Assembly: GCF_002848135.1 (NCBI RefSeq)
Contig: NZ_PKGB01000008.1
Coordinates: 43,603 to 107,602, forward strand
Source of the DNA: Hydrogenovibrio sp. SC-1
Lineage (GTDB): Bacteria; Pseudomonadota; Gammaproteobacteria; Thiomicrospirales; Thiomicrospiraceae
Direction of reading: 5' to 3'
Length of the DNA: 64,000 bases
Shown here: positions 10,115 to 19,100 of the stretch, piece after piece
Numbering within the stretch: the first letter of the stretch is position 1
Layout: each line of letters opens with the position of its first letter
Translations under genes and position numbers: made by a program
Notes under the pieces: generated by a model
What the model was told of the DNA's origin: nothing
What the model saw: the letters and a program-made list of their open reading frames with translations, nothing else
The model's database searches: none

Positions 10115-12196
10115 TTAAAACTTAAACAATTTTTTCATCTGATCGCCAACCGCTTTTTCAGCTTCTTGTTTAGCCTTTTGTTCTGCTGCCTTTTTCTTCG
10201 CGGCTAACTCTGCTTTCAGCTTGGCTTCTGCTGCTTGTTTAGCCTGCTCTAACTTCGCTTTTTCGGCAGCGATTTTTGCCTGTGCCTGTTGTTTTGCTTT
10301 CTTCACTTCCGCATCTAAACGTTGCTGCAAAGCTTTCTTGGCATTTGCCTGCCAATTGGAATCCAAAATCTGACCAATCCCTTTTTGTTGCAGAGCCAAT
10401 TGAGAATCCTTGTCTAACCAGACCGACAGTTGCTTTTGAATCGGCTGAAGCTGTTTTGCCAATTCAGCATCCAATTGCGCCTTTAAATCCGTTTTTAGTT
10501 TTGCCAACTCTTGCGTTAATAGCTTATTAAATCCCGCGGATAGAATTTTATCTAAGTCTGAATTGGCTCCGATTTTAGGCGCATACCAATCCCCCACGAC
10601 TTCGGATTGTACGGTAAAGGTCTGTATGTCTTTAAATAATGGCGCCACATAGCGCTTCACATCTTTTGAGGGTGAGTCCTCAATCTGCATATCGACTTGT
10701 TGATACTCTAAATTTAGCCAAGCGTCAATTTGATGTTTGGCTTTCAACAAAATATGCCCCGTCACATCAACCATCCCTTCATGCATGGACAGTGGTAAGT
10801 TTTGGTCTTTTAAAATTTTCCAATCTTTAACCGGACGTTGCGGCCAAGAGACCTTCGCTTCCGTAAAAGGCGCATCAGGGTTAATAAAATTGCTTTGTCC
10901 AATAAAGCTCAGCGGCTGTTCTGCTTGATCGGTTTTAGCGAACACTTTAAATAAAATAGGCAAGTGTGTTTTCGGGTGGTCAAATGTCACTTGGGTGGCT
11001 TCTGCTGTTAAACGACCCCAGTTGAGGTCTCCTTCCAACACGATTCGCTTTATTATCCAATCGGGCTGGGGATCCACCTCTTTAAAATGAATGTCCTGAC
11101 CTTTAAAACGCTTTGATTCTATGACTGCAGCCTCGGCTTCCTGTTGGGCATTTTCGGCCTGCCAAGTTTTGAATTTCTCGATCAAGGGTTCCGCTTTTTC
11201 TGCCCATTTAATCCCTTCATTAATCCAGGTTTGTACTTGCGGACCGAACAGGAGATAACTGATATTCGATAGCCCTGATGCATCCAATGAATAGGTGTCC
11301 AGCAGGCGTTGATAATCTTGTTTCGGAGCTTGTTTTAAATCCTGAATCTGCTGTTGCAATTCTGGCAGATGATTTTTCAATGTTTTTTGCGCGGCGTTGA
11401 GTGATTGCTGTTTTGCTTCAAGGTCTTGCTTTAATGATTGAAACTGCGCTTTTTTAGCTTCAAACGCCTGCATAGAATCAATCTTGCCCTGTGTTAGTGT
11501 TTTGAATCGAGCTTGATAATCATTGATTTGTTGTTGAGAAGGGATTTCAGCCTCTAAATTTGACCAGGCCTGACGCACTTCGGCCAATTTCTGCTCAATC
11601 TCTTTGGCTAAAGTAACCGTTTGCAAGGTTTCTCTCGACAGTAGTTGTTCCGTCGTTGGCACGGCCACTTTCGGTAATGGAATCGCCAATGAATCTTGTT
11701 GGGTTGCCGCATTTTGCGTGCCTGTGTCCGCTTTTGTGGCAACGGCCTTTGGCGTTTTGGCGAGTGCCCCTGATGATTGTCGAGGCTGATGAAGTGTCAA
11801 ATCGGTTAAAAAAACGGTTTCAATAACGGTTCGACCCACCACCCAATGATACAAGTTTACAGCGGCACTGATTCGCTCAATCTCAATCAGATTTTCCATC
11901 GGTTTTTTGGGATCGGTCACTTGAAGTTGCCTTAGACCGACTTCCAGCGGGAAAAGCCCTAGATCAATCGCACCAATTTCGACTTTGGCACCCCAGACAT
12001 TCGACAAACCCTTTTCTATTTGCGCTTTTAAGGCAAGCGTAACCCCGAAATACCCAATCAGCAGAAACAGTCCACCCCCAGCTACAACTACGGTCAAACC
12101 CGACCACCGAATCCATCCTTTAGGTTTTGGCGATTTTGATTCTGAAGATTTTTCGTTAGCCGTTGTCGGTTTTATTTGACGATTCCAGAAAGCCAT
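10115..12196 (-). CDS. TIGR03545-family protein
   Basis: A 693-residue protein with one N-terminal membrane helix (about 28-55) followed by a large, probably periplasmic, AsmA-like region. It has long coiled-coil stretches (residues ~190-290) and an Ala/Lys/Gln-rich C-terminal coiled coil. It matches the uncharacterised TIGR03545 family, which is typically encoded with TIGR03546; that gene overlaps it upstream by 25 bp. A one-mismatch copy of the window palindrome (CCAGGCCTGA-type at 11564) is read as RQAWSN. Function is unknown. Confidence 0.82.
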   Translation of the reverse strand: MAFWNRQIKPTTANEKSSESKSPKPKGWIRWSGLTVVVAGGGLFLLIGYFGVTLALKAQIEKGLSNVWGAKVEIGAIDLGLFPLEVGLRQLQVTDPKKPMENLIEIERISAAVNLYHWVVGRTVIETVFLTDLTLHQPRQSSGALAKTPKAVATKADTGTQNAATQQDSLAIPLPKVAVPTTEQLLSRETLQTVTLAKEIEQKLAEVRQAWSNLEAEIPSQQQINDYQARFKTLTQGKIDSMQAFEAKKAQFQSLKQDLEAKQQSLNAAQKTLKNHLPELQQQIQDLKQAPKQDYQRLLDTYSLDASGLSNISYLLFGPQVQTWINEGIKWAEKAEPLIEKFKTWQAENAQQEAEAAVIESKRFKGQDIHFKEVDPQPDWIIKRIVLEGDLNWGRLTAEATQVTFDHPKTHLPILFKVFAKTDQAEQPLSFIGQSNFINPDAPFTEAKVSWPQRPVKDWKILKDQNLPLSMHEGMVDVTGHILLKAKHQIDAWLNLEYQQVDMQIEDSPSKDVKRYVAPLFKDIQTFTVQSEVVGDWYAPKIGANSDLDKILSAGFNKLLTQELAKLKTDLKAQLDAELAKQLQPIQKQLSVWLDKDSQLALQQKGIGQILDSNWQANAKKALQQRLDAEVKKAKQQAQAKIAAEKAKLEQAKQAAEAKLKAELAAKKKAAEQKAKQEAEKAVGDQMKKLFKF

Positions 12197-12675
12197 TCAG
12201 CTTCTTTTGCCCCTTTTAGGATTTGAATAATTTTAAACTGGTTCACCCATTTCAAAAACCGGTTGCGATAGGTTTTCACCAACAGCCAAAACAGGAAAAA
12301 TGCTGGCAAACTCAATCCATAGGCGACCAACACACTGCCCATAACCAAGGTATTATTAAAATTCACCCAGCGCCAAAAAGCTTGGTTATATAGTTCGGTA
12401 AACAGTGGCTGTAACGTGTCCATTTGTAACAGCCACAACCCGACTTGGTGAAATAACGGATCTAATAAATATGAAATACCGCTAAAGAACAAGGTCGCCG
12501 CAATCAATGCAGACAGATTAATTCTCAATAACAAAATCAGTGCCAACGTAAATAAATTGTGCGCAAAAAATAAGGGCGTTAACCCTAATATCATGCCAAG
12601 CAGAAATGATAATGCGATTTGCCCAGGATGCTGGTTGGCATTGAGCGCTTTAAATAATCGAATGAGTAGTGACAC
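12172..12675 (-). CDS. TIGR03546-family (DUF2062-like) membrane protein
   Basis: About 167 residues with at least three hydrophobic helices (SFLLGMILGLTPLF, LFTLALILLLRI, VLVAYGLSLPAFFLFWLLV). The GTG at 12675 is preferred because a GAGGG ribosome-binding sequence lies five to six nt upstream and the protein then starts MSLLIRLFKALN as family members do; an in-frame TTG at 12687 is the alternative. It is coupled to the TIGR03545 gene by overlap. Function is unknown. Confidence 0.78.
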   Translation of the reverse strand: MSLLIRLFKALNANQHPGQIALSFLLGMILGLTPLFFAHNLFTLALILLLRINLSALIAATLFFSGISYLLDPLFHQVGLWLLQMDTLQPLFTELYNQAFWRWVNFNNTLVMGSVLVAYGLSLPAFFLFWLLVKTYRNRFLKWVNQFKIIQILKGAKEAEWLSGIVK

Positions 12676-12704
12676 CTTTTCCCTCAAATAAATTTCTGGG
12701 CAAC

Positions 12705-15002
12705 TTAACCCATTTCTTGCGGATCCACATCAATTGACCATCTAACTTTTTTTGCAAGCGGCAATTGATACAGCAACCCTTCCACTTCGGCCAACCATTG
12801 GTGCAATTGACTTCGTTGCCGTCCCTGCAATAACAGTTGATATCGAAAGCGCCCTTGGCGTTTTAGCATCGGCGCACTCACCGGACCAAAAACCTCTAAA
12901 CTGGCTAAGTCCACCTGTCCATAGGCATCTCTTTGGCTAGCGGCCTCATCTACTAAATCGCTGATTTGTTTGTTAATTGGCGGTAATAAAACTGACATTC
13001 TAGCAAAATTTAACGCCTGTTTTATTTCATTTAATAACAACCACCCCAATTGCCCATCGATGGCTTCCGCTCGCAATAATATTTGATACTGAAAAGGTGG
13101 CAACTCCGCCTGATGTCGTCCTTTTAACGCCTGCTGCGCAAAGGCCGGATAGCCCTTTTCCACCAAAACTTTTAATAAAGGATGCTCAGGGTGATGCGTT
13201 TGAATCACCACTTCCCCTGCGAACTGACCTCGTCCTGAACGCCCGGACACCTGGACAATTAATTGTGCCATACGCTCAGCGGCTCGGAAGTCACAACTAA
13301 ACAAACCTTGATCGATATCAAGCATTCCCACCAAAGTAACCTTGGGGAAATGATGACCCTTAGCTAGCATCTGAGTGCCGATTAATATATCGGCCTCGCC
13401 GTTACTGGCTTGTTCAGTTAAGGCTTGCATCTGCCCTTTCAGGCGAGTGGTATCCCGATCAATGCGCAAGAAAGAGGCCTGTGGAAAATGCGTCTGCACC
13501 CATTTTTGGATTTGTTCTGTTCCCACGCCCACACTTGCAAAGTGATCAGCGCCACAGCTTGGGCAGGAATGCGGCGCAGGCGCTTGTGCGCCACAATGAT
13601 GGCAACGCAATTCGTTCACCTGTTGATGATAGGTCATATTGGCATCACACTGCTCGCAAACCGCCTGCCACCCGCATTGATGGCAAATCAATACTGGCGC
13701 AAATCCTCGTCGATTTAAAAACAATAGAACCTGGTGCCCGTTGGCTAGATGTTCTGCCATTTTCTGCTGCAAAGAATCACTAATCCCCGCTACCATCGGC
13801 TCACCACGGACATCTAGCAACTTGATATCGGGCATTTGAGCAGCCCCAGCGCGCTGCAATAAGGTCAAATGGTGGTAACGCCCCAACTGAGCATTGTGCA
13901 AAGTTTCAATGGACGGCGTCGCCGACCCCAATACCACAGGCACCTGCTGTAATTGCGCTCGCCTCACCAAACAATCTCGCGCTGAATAGCGAAAGCCTTC
14001 CTGTTGCTTAAACGATAAATCATGCTCTTCATCTAAAATACATACCCCTAAATTCGCAAAGGGGGTAAACAAAGCTGAACGCGTGCCTAACAAAACCGAA
14101 ACTTGATGCGATTTCACCGCATACCAGGCACAATGCCTTTCCTTGTCATTTAAACCCGAATGCATCACGGCAACAGGCGTCTGCAAAAAGGCCTCAAAAC
14201 GGCGAACAGTTTGTGGCGTCAAACCAATTTCAGGCACTAATACCAAGGCTTGCTGACCTTTTGCAATCACCGATTGAATAATGTCTAAATAGACTTCGGT
14301 CTTACCACTACCGGTCACGCCTTCCAATAAAAAAGCATCAAAACCGGAACTGGCTAACACCGCATCCACCGCGGCTTGCTGTGGTGGATGCAAAATATGA
14401 CCAGGCCTGGGTAATTTTTCGCGTGCGGAAAAGGCATTGATACAAGGCAACTCAATTTCCGATACCCAACCTTGTTGTTGAAACCGTTTAAGGGGCGTGC
14501 GCCAATTTCCCGGCACCGCCAATTTAAAGTCTTCCGCCGTTACCGCGCCCGATTGTTGCTTTAGAAACGTCCAAACTACTCTTTGCTGTGAGGCATTAGT
14601 CGGTATTTCCGATTCTGCCTTGTTACCTGAAACTGTTAATTGCCAGGCAGCGACACCCGCGACGGTTTGCGATTCTCCCGCTCGCAATCTTTTGGGGAGT
14701 GCCGTTTGCACAACCTGACCAATTGGCTCGTGATAATAATGGCTCGCCCAGCGTAAAAAATGCATTTCCGCTTCAGAAAAAAGTGCAGCCTCATCCACCA
14801 CTGAATCTATCGCTTTAATCTTTTCAGCGGCCAATTCGGTGCTTTCCGTCAACGACATCACCAACCCGATCATTTTTTTATTCCGAAAAGGCACCCAGAC
14901 GCGACCGCCCACGACGGGGAGTCCTGTCTCAGCCAATACTTCAGGAACCGCATAATCTAATGGGGACAAAAAAGGGCCTGGCACCGCAACTTTTACAAAC
15001 AT
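12705..15002 (-). CDS. priA: Primosomal protein N' (replication restart helicase PriA)
   Basis: About 765 residues. PriA recognises stalled forks and reloads the replisome. Visible parts are an N-terminal DNA-binding domain (VKVAVPGPFLSPLDYAVPE), Walker A GVTGSGKTEVY, the helicase motif ILDEEHD, and paired zinc-binding cysteines (CHQCGWQAVCEQC, then CHHCGAQAP and CPSCGADHF). The GRSGRGQFAGEVVIQT motif VI follows. The frame opens at a TTG at 15035, but the ATG at 15002 (MFVKVAV) matches the family start. A CCAGGCCTGG copy falls inside and is read as RPG. Confidence 0.95.
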   Translation of the reverse strand: MFVKVAVPGPFLSPLDYAVPEVLAETGLPVVGGRVWVPFRNKKMIGLVMSLTESTELAAEKIKAIDSVVDEAALFSEAEMHFLRWASHYYHEPIGQVVQTALPKRLRAGESQTVAGVAAWQLTVSGNKAESEIPTNASQQRVVWTFLKQQSGAVTAEDFKLAVPGNWRTPLKRFQQQGWVSEIELPCINAFSAREKLPRPGHILHPPQQAAVDAVLASSGFDAFLLEGVTGSGKTEVYLDIIQSVIAKGQQALVLVPEIGLTPQTVRRFEAFLQTPVAVMHSGLNDKERHCAWYAVKSHQVSVLLGTRSALFTPFANLGVCILDEEHDLSFKQQEGFRYSARDCLVRRAQLQQVPVVLGSATPSIETLHNAQLGRYHHLTLLQRAGAAQMPDIKLLDVRGEPMVAGISDSLQQKMAEHLANGHQVLLFLNRRGFAPVLICHQCGWQAVCEQCDANMTYHQQVNELRCHHCGAQAPAPHSCPSCGADHFASVGVGTEQIQKWVQTHFPQASFLRIDRDTTRLKGQMQALTEQASNGEADILIGTQMLAKGHHFPKVTLVGMLDIDQGLFSCDFRAAERMAQLIVQVSGRSGRGQFAGEVVIQTHHPEHPLLKVLVEKGYPAFAQQALKGRHQAELPPFQYQILLRAEAIDGQLGWLLLNEIKQALNFARMSVLLPPINKQISDLVDEAASQRDAYGQVDLASLEVFGPVSAPMLKRQGRFRYQLLLQGRQRSQLHQWLAEVEGLLYQLPLAKKVRWSIDVDPQEMG
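14401..14410. repeat. CCAGGCCTGG palindrome (in priA)
   Basis: An exact copy, preceded by TGA and followed by GTA; on the coding strand it is read as Arg-Pro-Gly. Confidence 0.9.
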
Positions 15003-15132
15003 AACGCGCTTTATACTTTCAACTGATTGTGACAATGGGCATCATTGTATCCTGAAAACAGCTTAACGGAGACTTTTGAAAAAAGGCCGTTGAGTAATAA
15101 AATCTTTAAAATTTACTTTTATTTAATTTTTT

Positions 15133-15152
15133 TTTAAGATTTCTGCCTTAAA
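15133..15152. promoter_or_regulatory. Inverted repeat in the priA-cytochrome b561 divergent region
   Basis: TTTAAG, eight bases, then CTTAAA lie about 90 bp before the cytochrome b561 start in an AT-rich gap that is otherwise featureless (15003-15241). This could be an operator for the divergent promoters; there is no further support. Confidence 0.25.
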
Positions 15153-15241
15153 CTTTGGGGTTAGAGTCTGCCCATACCGGTAAAGTTTGCGTTAGACAAA
15201 TAACAAAGACTCCCTTTTAAAAACCAAATAGGAGATTTAAG

Positions 15242-15823
15242 ATGGACAATACAGATAAAACGTTTTTCCCTCTCGTCCACCGCTTACTACACTGGGGCTT
15301 TGCGTTCGGAATGTTGTTAATATTATTAACCGTGCTCCTCCGGCTGGGCTGGATGGAAAAACACCACATGGCGCAAATGCTGATGGATGCCCCTCAGCTT
15401 GCCAACGCGCAATTAAGTGAATCCGATGCCGTGAAAATTGCCAAATCCATTCGCAACGTGATGTTTGACTGGCATTTATATGCCGGCTACTTTCTAACGG
15501 CATTACTGCTACTGCGCTTTGGTTACATGAAAGCCAACGGTCTGTACTTTAAAGGCCCCTTGGATCCAACCGCGACGGCTAAAGAAAAAATCAAAGCCAT
15601 CTCTTATCTCGGCCTTTATGGTTTTGTTGCATTATCGCTTATCAGTGGTTTATTGATTGTCTATGGCCCAGCCGACTGGAAACACAGTATCGAGGAGTTT
15701 CATGAGCTGGCATTATGGTATTTAGTGCCATTTTTAGTCTTACACTTTGCGGCCATCATTAAAGCAGAAACCGGTGAAGAGCCCGGCATTATCACCCGTA
15801 TGATCGGTGGCCGTAAGCCATAA
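15242..15823 (+). CDS. Cytochrome b561-type membrane protein
   Basis: A 193-residue protein with four hydrophobic helices and well-placed histidines: VHRLLHWGF in helix 1, MFDWHLYAGY in helix 2, and LALWYLVPFLVLHFAAI in the last helix. This is the di-heme b cytochrome pattern of the cytochrome b561/YodB family, which moves electrons across or within the inner membrane. An AGGAG ribosome-binding site precedes the ATG. It stands alone, so the electron partner is not evident. Confidence 0.85.
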   Translation: MDNTDKTFFPLVHRLLHWGFAFGMLLILLTVLLRLGWMEKHHMAQMLMDAPQLANAQLSESDAVKIAKSIRNVMFDWHLYAGYFLTALLLLRFGYMKANGLYFKGPLDPTATAKEKIKAISYLGLYGFVALSLISGLLIVYGPADWKHSIEEFHELALWYLVPFLVLHFAAIIKAETGEEPGIITRMIGGRKP

Positions 15824-15835
15824 CCTCCCACCTCT

Positions 15836-15869
15836 ATCAAAAAATGGCCAGGCCTGGTCATTTTTTGAT
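15836..15869. terminator. Near-perfect bidirectional hairpin terminator built around CCAGGCCTGG
   Basis: A 34-bp dyad centred at 15852/15853 has one G-T pair; all other positions are complementary. The core is the 10-bp palindrome and the outer arms are an A-tract and a T-tract. It lies 13 bp after the cytochrome b561 stop, so it would work as an intrinsic terminator on either strand. Confidence 0.75.
15848..15857. repeat. CCAGGCCTGG palindrome (intergenic)
   Basis: An exact copy followed by TCA that forms the core of the hairpin after the cytochrome b561 gene. Confidence 0.9.
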
Positions 15870-15971
15870 TAAAATGACTTCTCAAATCGATCCTAAAATC
15901 GACTTTACGATTACTCAGCGCATCTCGATGGCGTCATTAATATCATTTTTGAATTTTCAAAAGGAACGGCT

Positions 15972-17174
15972 ATGTCTTATTTAAAGAACTTTCCCAATGC
16001 CGAAGGGTATTTCGGAGATTTTGGTGGCGCTTTTTTACCGCCAGAGCTTGAACCCCATTTCGCAGAAATCAATCAAGCCTACTTAACCTTGGGACGGTCT
16101 GCCGACTTTTTGAATGAACTGAGCTATATTCGTAAACACTACCAAGGTCGCCCCACACCGATTTATTACGCCCACAACCTCAGCCGCGATGTCGGTGCAC
16201 ATATTTATTTAAAACGCGAAGACCTTAATCATTCCGGCGCACACAAACTCAATCACTGTATGGCCGAAGCACTGTTAGCCAAACACATGGGCAAGACCAA
16301 ACTCATTGCTGAAACCGGTGCCGGCCAGCATGGTGTAGCCCTCGCTACCGCAGCGGCCTATTTTGGGATGGAATGTGAAATTCACATGGGTGAAATCGAC
16401 ATTGCTAAAGAAGCGCCCAATGTGACTCGTATGAAGCTGTTGGGTGCCACAGTGGTACCCGTTTCATTTGGCGGCCGTAGCTTAAAAGAGGCGGTCGATT
16501 CCGCGTTTCAATCTTATGTCCCACAAGCGGACACCGCTTTATTCGCCATTGGTTCGGTCGTTGGCCCACATCCCTTCCCGATGATGGTGCGTAACTTCCA
16601 ATCGGTAGTCGGCCATGAATCACGCCAGCAATATTTAGAAATGGTTGGCGAATTGCCTGATCAGGTTGGCGCCTGTGTCGGCGGCGGATCCAATGCATTG
16701 GGCCTCTTTGCTGGCTTTATAGAGGATGAAACCGTCACTCTAAATGGAGTTGAACCACTTGGCAAAGGCACCAAACTCGGCGAGCATTCCGCCACCATGA
16801 CTTACGGAAAGCCCGGCATGATACACGGATTTAAATGTTTACTGCTCTCCGATGACGAAGGCAATCCGGCACCGGTTCACTCCATTGCATCTGGCTTAGA
16901 TTATCCCGGCGTCGGCCCAGAACACTCTCACCTAAAAACTGCTGGTAAAGTCCAATATCATGGCGTTACTGACGCTGAAACTTTAGATGCATTTTATAAA
17001 CTGTCTCGCCGAGAAGGGATTATTCCCGCCTTAGAAAGTGCTCATGCCGTCGCTTGGGCAATGAAGTACGGCCAGGAAAACCCAGGCACGACGATGCTGA
17101 TTAATTTATCTGGCCGTGGCGATAAAGACATTGACTATGTGACTGAAACCTTTGGCTTTGAAAAAGACCGTTAA
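15972..17174 (+). CDS. trpB: Tryptophan synthase beta chain (divergent, stand-alone)
   Basis: A 400-residue PLP enzyme joining indole and serine. The PLP lysine lies in [10 protein letters not shown] (canonical HTGAHKINN), the catalytic Glu in [12 protein letters not shown], the phosphate-binding run in [10 protein letters not shown] and the C-terminal [10 protein letters not shown]. Several usually conserved positions differ (NHCMAE instead of [18 protein letters not shown] instead of the usual RHAATL region). No trpA or trpF is adjacent; the neighbour is rsmJ 11 bp downstream. It may be the only TrpB or a second paralogue. AAGGA precedes the ATG. Confidence 0.88.
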   Translation: MSYLKNFPNAEGYFGDFGGAFLPPELEPHFAEINQAYLTLGRSADFLNELSYIRKHYQGRPTPIYYAHNLSRDVGAHIYLKREDLNHSGAHKLNHCMAEALLAKHMGKTKLIAETGAGQHGVALATAAAYFGMECEIHMGEIDIAKEAPNVTRMKLLGATVVPVSFGGRSLKEAVDSAFQSYVPQADTALFAIGSVVGPHPFPMMVRNFQSVVGHESRQQYLEMVGELPDQVGACVGGGSNALGLFAGFIEDETVTLNGVEPLGKGTKLGEHSATMTYGKPGMIHGFKCLLLSDDEGNPAPVHSIASGLDYPGVGPEHSHLKTAGKVQYHGVTDAETLDAFYKLSRREGIIPALESAHAVAWAMKYGQENPGTTMLINLSGRGDKDIDYVTETFGFEKDR

Positions 17175-17185
17175 TCGCGCTGACC

Positions 17186-18004
17186 ATGCATATTGCCATT
17201 GCCGAGACTGCCCTACCTGAACGCACTCACGCGCTAGCCACAAGGTTAGGGCTACCGCTGACTCGGGAATTGGACACCCCGCCACCGATGGAATTGGGTT
17301 GGTGGCAAGACCCCAAACAACCGTGCACCCCCGATGGTTCTCCCGACTATAAATTGGCACTGTTTCCCCCTCAGTCAGGCCCCGTTTTTATTGACTTTAT
17401 TCAAGGCAAGAAAAACCATCGCCGTCAATTTGGCGGCGGCAAGGGGCAACCCTTAGCACGCGCGGTAATCGCACAACAACAACCGCACATTATTGACGCC
17501 ACTGCCGGTATGGGCGGCGACGGCTTCGTATTTGCCAGCTTAGGCTGCCAGGTCACCTTGATTGAACGCTCTCCCATTATTGCCGCATTATTGGCCGATG
17601 CCATTGAGCGTACCCAACACCCCGACACACCAGATGACATTCGCGCTATTATGGAACGCATTACGCTCATTGAAGCTGATGCGGCAAGCTTTTTGTCGGC
17701 ACCAGATATCCAGTGTGATGTGGTGTATTGCGACCCGATGTATCCCGAAAAAAAGAAAACCGCTGCCGCTCCCAAAGAAATGCAAGCACTACAACAATTG
17801 GTCGGCCCTGACCAAGACAGTGAAACCCTCCTCATCTCAGCATTACAAGCAGCGCAAAAACGGGTGGTGGTCAAACGCCCCAAAAAAGCCCCTCCCCTCA
17901 CTGGGCCAAAACCAAATGCTCAGATTTCAAGCCCGAATACCCGCTATGACCTCTACACCACCAGGTTATCCACCACACCAAACGAACACAGAGGACATTT
18001 ATAA
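17186..18004 (+). CDS. rsmJ: 16S rRNA (guanine1516-N2)-methyltransferase
   Basis: A 272-residue class I methyltransferase. The motifs HIIDATAGMGGDGFVFASLGC (SAM site, shown over about 20 residues), VTLIERSP and the catalytic-type DVVYCDPMYPEKKKTA are typical of RsmJ (YhiQ), which modifies G1516 of 16S rRNA. Its N-terminal part (LALFPPQSGPVFIDFIQGK, GGGKGQPLARAV) is also characteristic. It follows trpB by 11 bp and is probably co-transcribed with it. Confidence 0.92.
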   Translation: MHIAIAETALPERTHALATRLGLPLTRELDTPPPMELGWWQDPKQPCTPDGSPDYKLALFPPQSGPVFIDFIQGKKNHRRQFGGGKGQPLARAVIAQQQPHIIDATAGMGGDGFVFASLGCQVTLIERSPIIAALLADAIERTQHPDTPDDIRAIMERITLIEADAASFLSAPDIQCDVVYCDPMYPEKKKTAAAPKEMQALQQLVGPDQDSETLLISALQAAQKRVVVKRPKKAPPLTGPKPNAQISSPNTRYDLYTTRLSTTPNEHRGHL

Positions 18005-18107
18005 CAAACCCCAAAAAAAATTTGCGCTAAACTTGATGGGATAATTTCAAGCCAAATCCTGCCTATGATATGATCATCAAACCCTATACAAAATGTGGAC
18101 AATTTTC

Positions 18108-19100
18108 ATGACAATTTCTCGAAGACAATTTATCAGTCGTTCCATTGGGGCCGGTTTGTTGTCCAGTTTATCGGTCATGGGTCTCTATAGTTGCGGTAAA
18201 CCAAATACCGTTCGCATCGGCTCGCACCCCTGGTTGGGTTTTGAATTTTTACACCTGGGACATCGTTTAGGTCAATTACCAGACCATATTCAATTTAGTG
18301 AATTCCGATCTGCCAGTGAAGTTCTGACCGGGCTTTCAAAAAAACAAATCGACGTTGCGACTCTCAGTTTGGATGAAGTCCTGATTGCCCGTGCTAGAGG
18401 CATTCCGATGACGGTCATAATGGTGTTTGATATCTCCGCAGGAGCCGATATGTTATTGGTTCCAGATCACATCAGACATTTGGCCGATATTAAAGGGTTA
18501 CGAATTGGCTATGAAGTGTCTGCCCATGGGCAACTGATTTTGTCGAAATTACTGGAAGCCGCAAACCTATCACCAGGGGAGGTTTCAGCAATCGCCATCC
18601 CGCCCTACCAGCAATTTGAAGCATGGCAAAACAATCAAGTTGATATCGTGATTACCCATGAACCTTATGCGTTTCAATTTTTCGCAGAAGGATTTAATGC
18701 CATTTTTGACAGCCGCCAACTGCCAAATATGAACTATGATGTCTTAGCCGTCAGAACGGACATGCTCTCTCAACTCAGTCGTTCGTTAGATGATTTAACC
18801 GCAATCCACTTTAAGATGGTAAAATCGTTTCAATCGAATCCCAGTGATATGTTGTATGAAATGACCAACACCATCCACAATCGTGTACCGATTGACGTAA
18901 TGAAGCGTGGACTGAGAGGCATTGCACTACCCACTTTGGAAAGAAATCATTCAATTTTATCAGATACCGAAACCTTAAAAACCATGGTGAAAGCATTAAT
19001 GCCCTACACTGAGTTAACCCCAGAGCAACTTCCAGATGATATTCATCAGCTTTTCACCTCCGACTATTTACCCAAATATGTATCGAATGGCAGTCATTAA
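18108..19100 (+). CDS. ABC-type substrate-binding lipoprotein (NMT1/SsuA-like)
   Basis: About 330 residues. The ATG at 18108 starts a signal peptide with a Tat-like SRRQFISRS followed by a hydrophobic run and the lipobox LYSCG. The mature part (VRIGSHPWLGFEFLHLGHRLG, VATLSLDEVLIARARGIP, VDIVITHEP) is an NMT1/SsuA-type periplasmic binding domain for small organic ions. No permease or ATPase gene is adjacent. Its 3' end overlaps a gene for a PhnD-like sensor with GGDEF-EAL output, so I infer that it feeds ligand information to signalling rather than to transport. Confidence 0.8.
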   Translation: MTISRRQFISRSIGAGLLSSLSVMGLYSCGKPNTVRIGSHPWLGFEFLHLGHRLGQLPDHIQFSEFRSASEVLTGLSKKQIDVATLSLDEVLIARARGIPMTVIMVFDISAGADMLLVPDHIRHLADIKGLRIGYEVSAHGQLILSKLLEAANLSPGEVSAIAIPPYQQFEAWQNNQVDIVITHEPYAFQFFAEGFNAIFDSRQLPNMNYDVLAVRTDMLSQLSRSLDDLTAIHFKMVKSFQSNPSDMLYEMTNTIHNRVPIDVMKRGLRGIALPTLERNHSILSDTETLKTMVKALMPYTELTPEQLPDDIHQLFTSDYLPKYVSNGSH

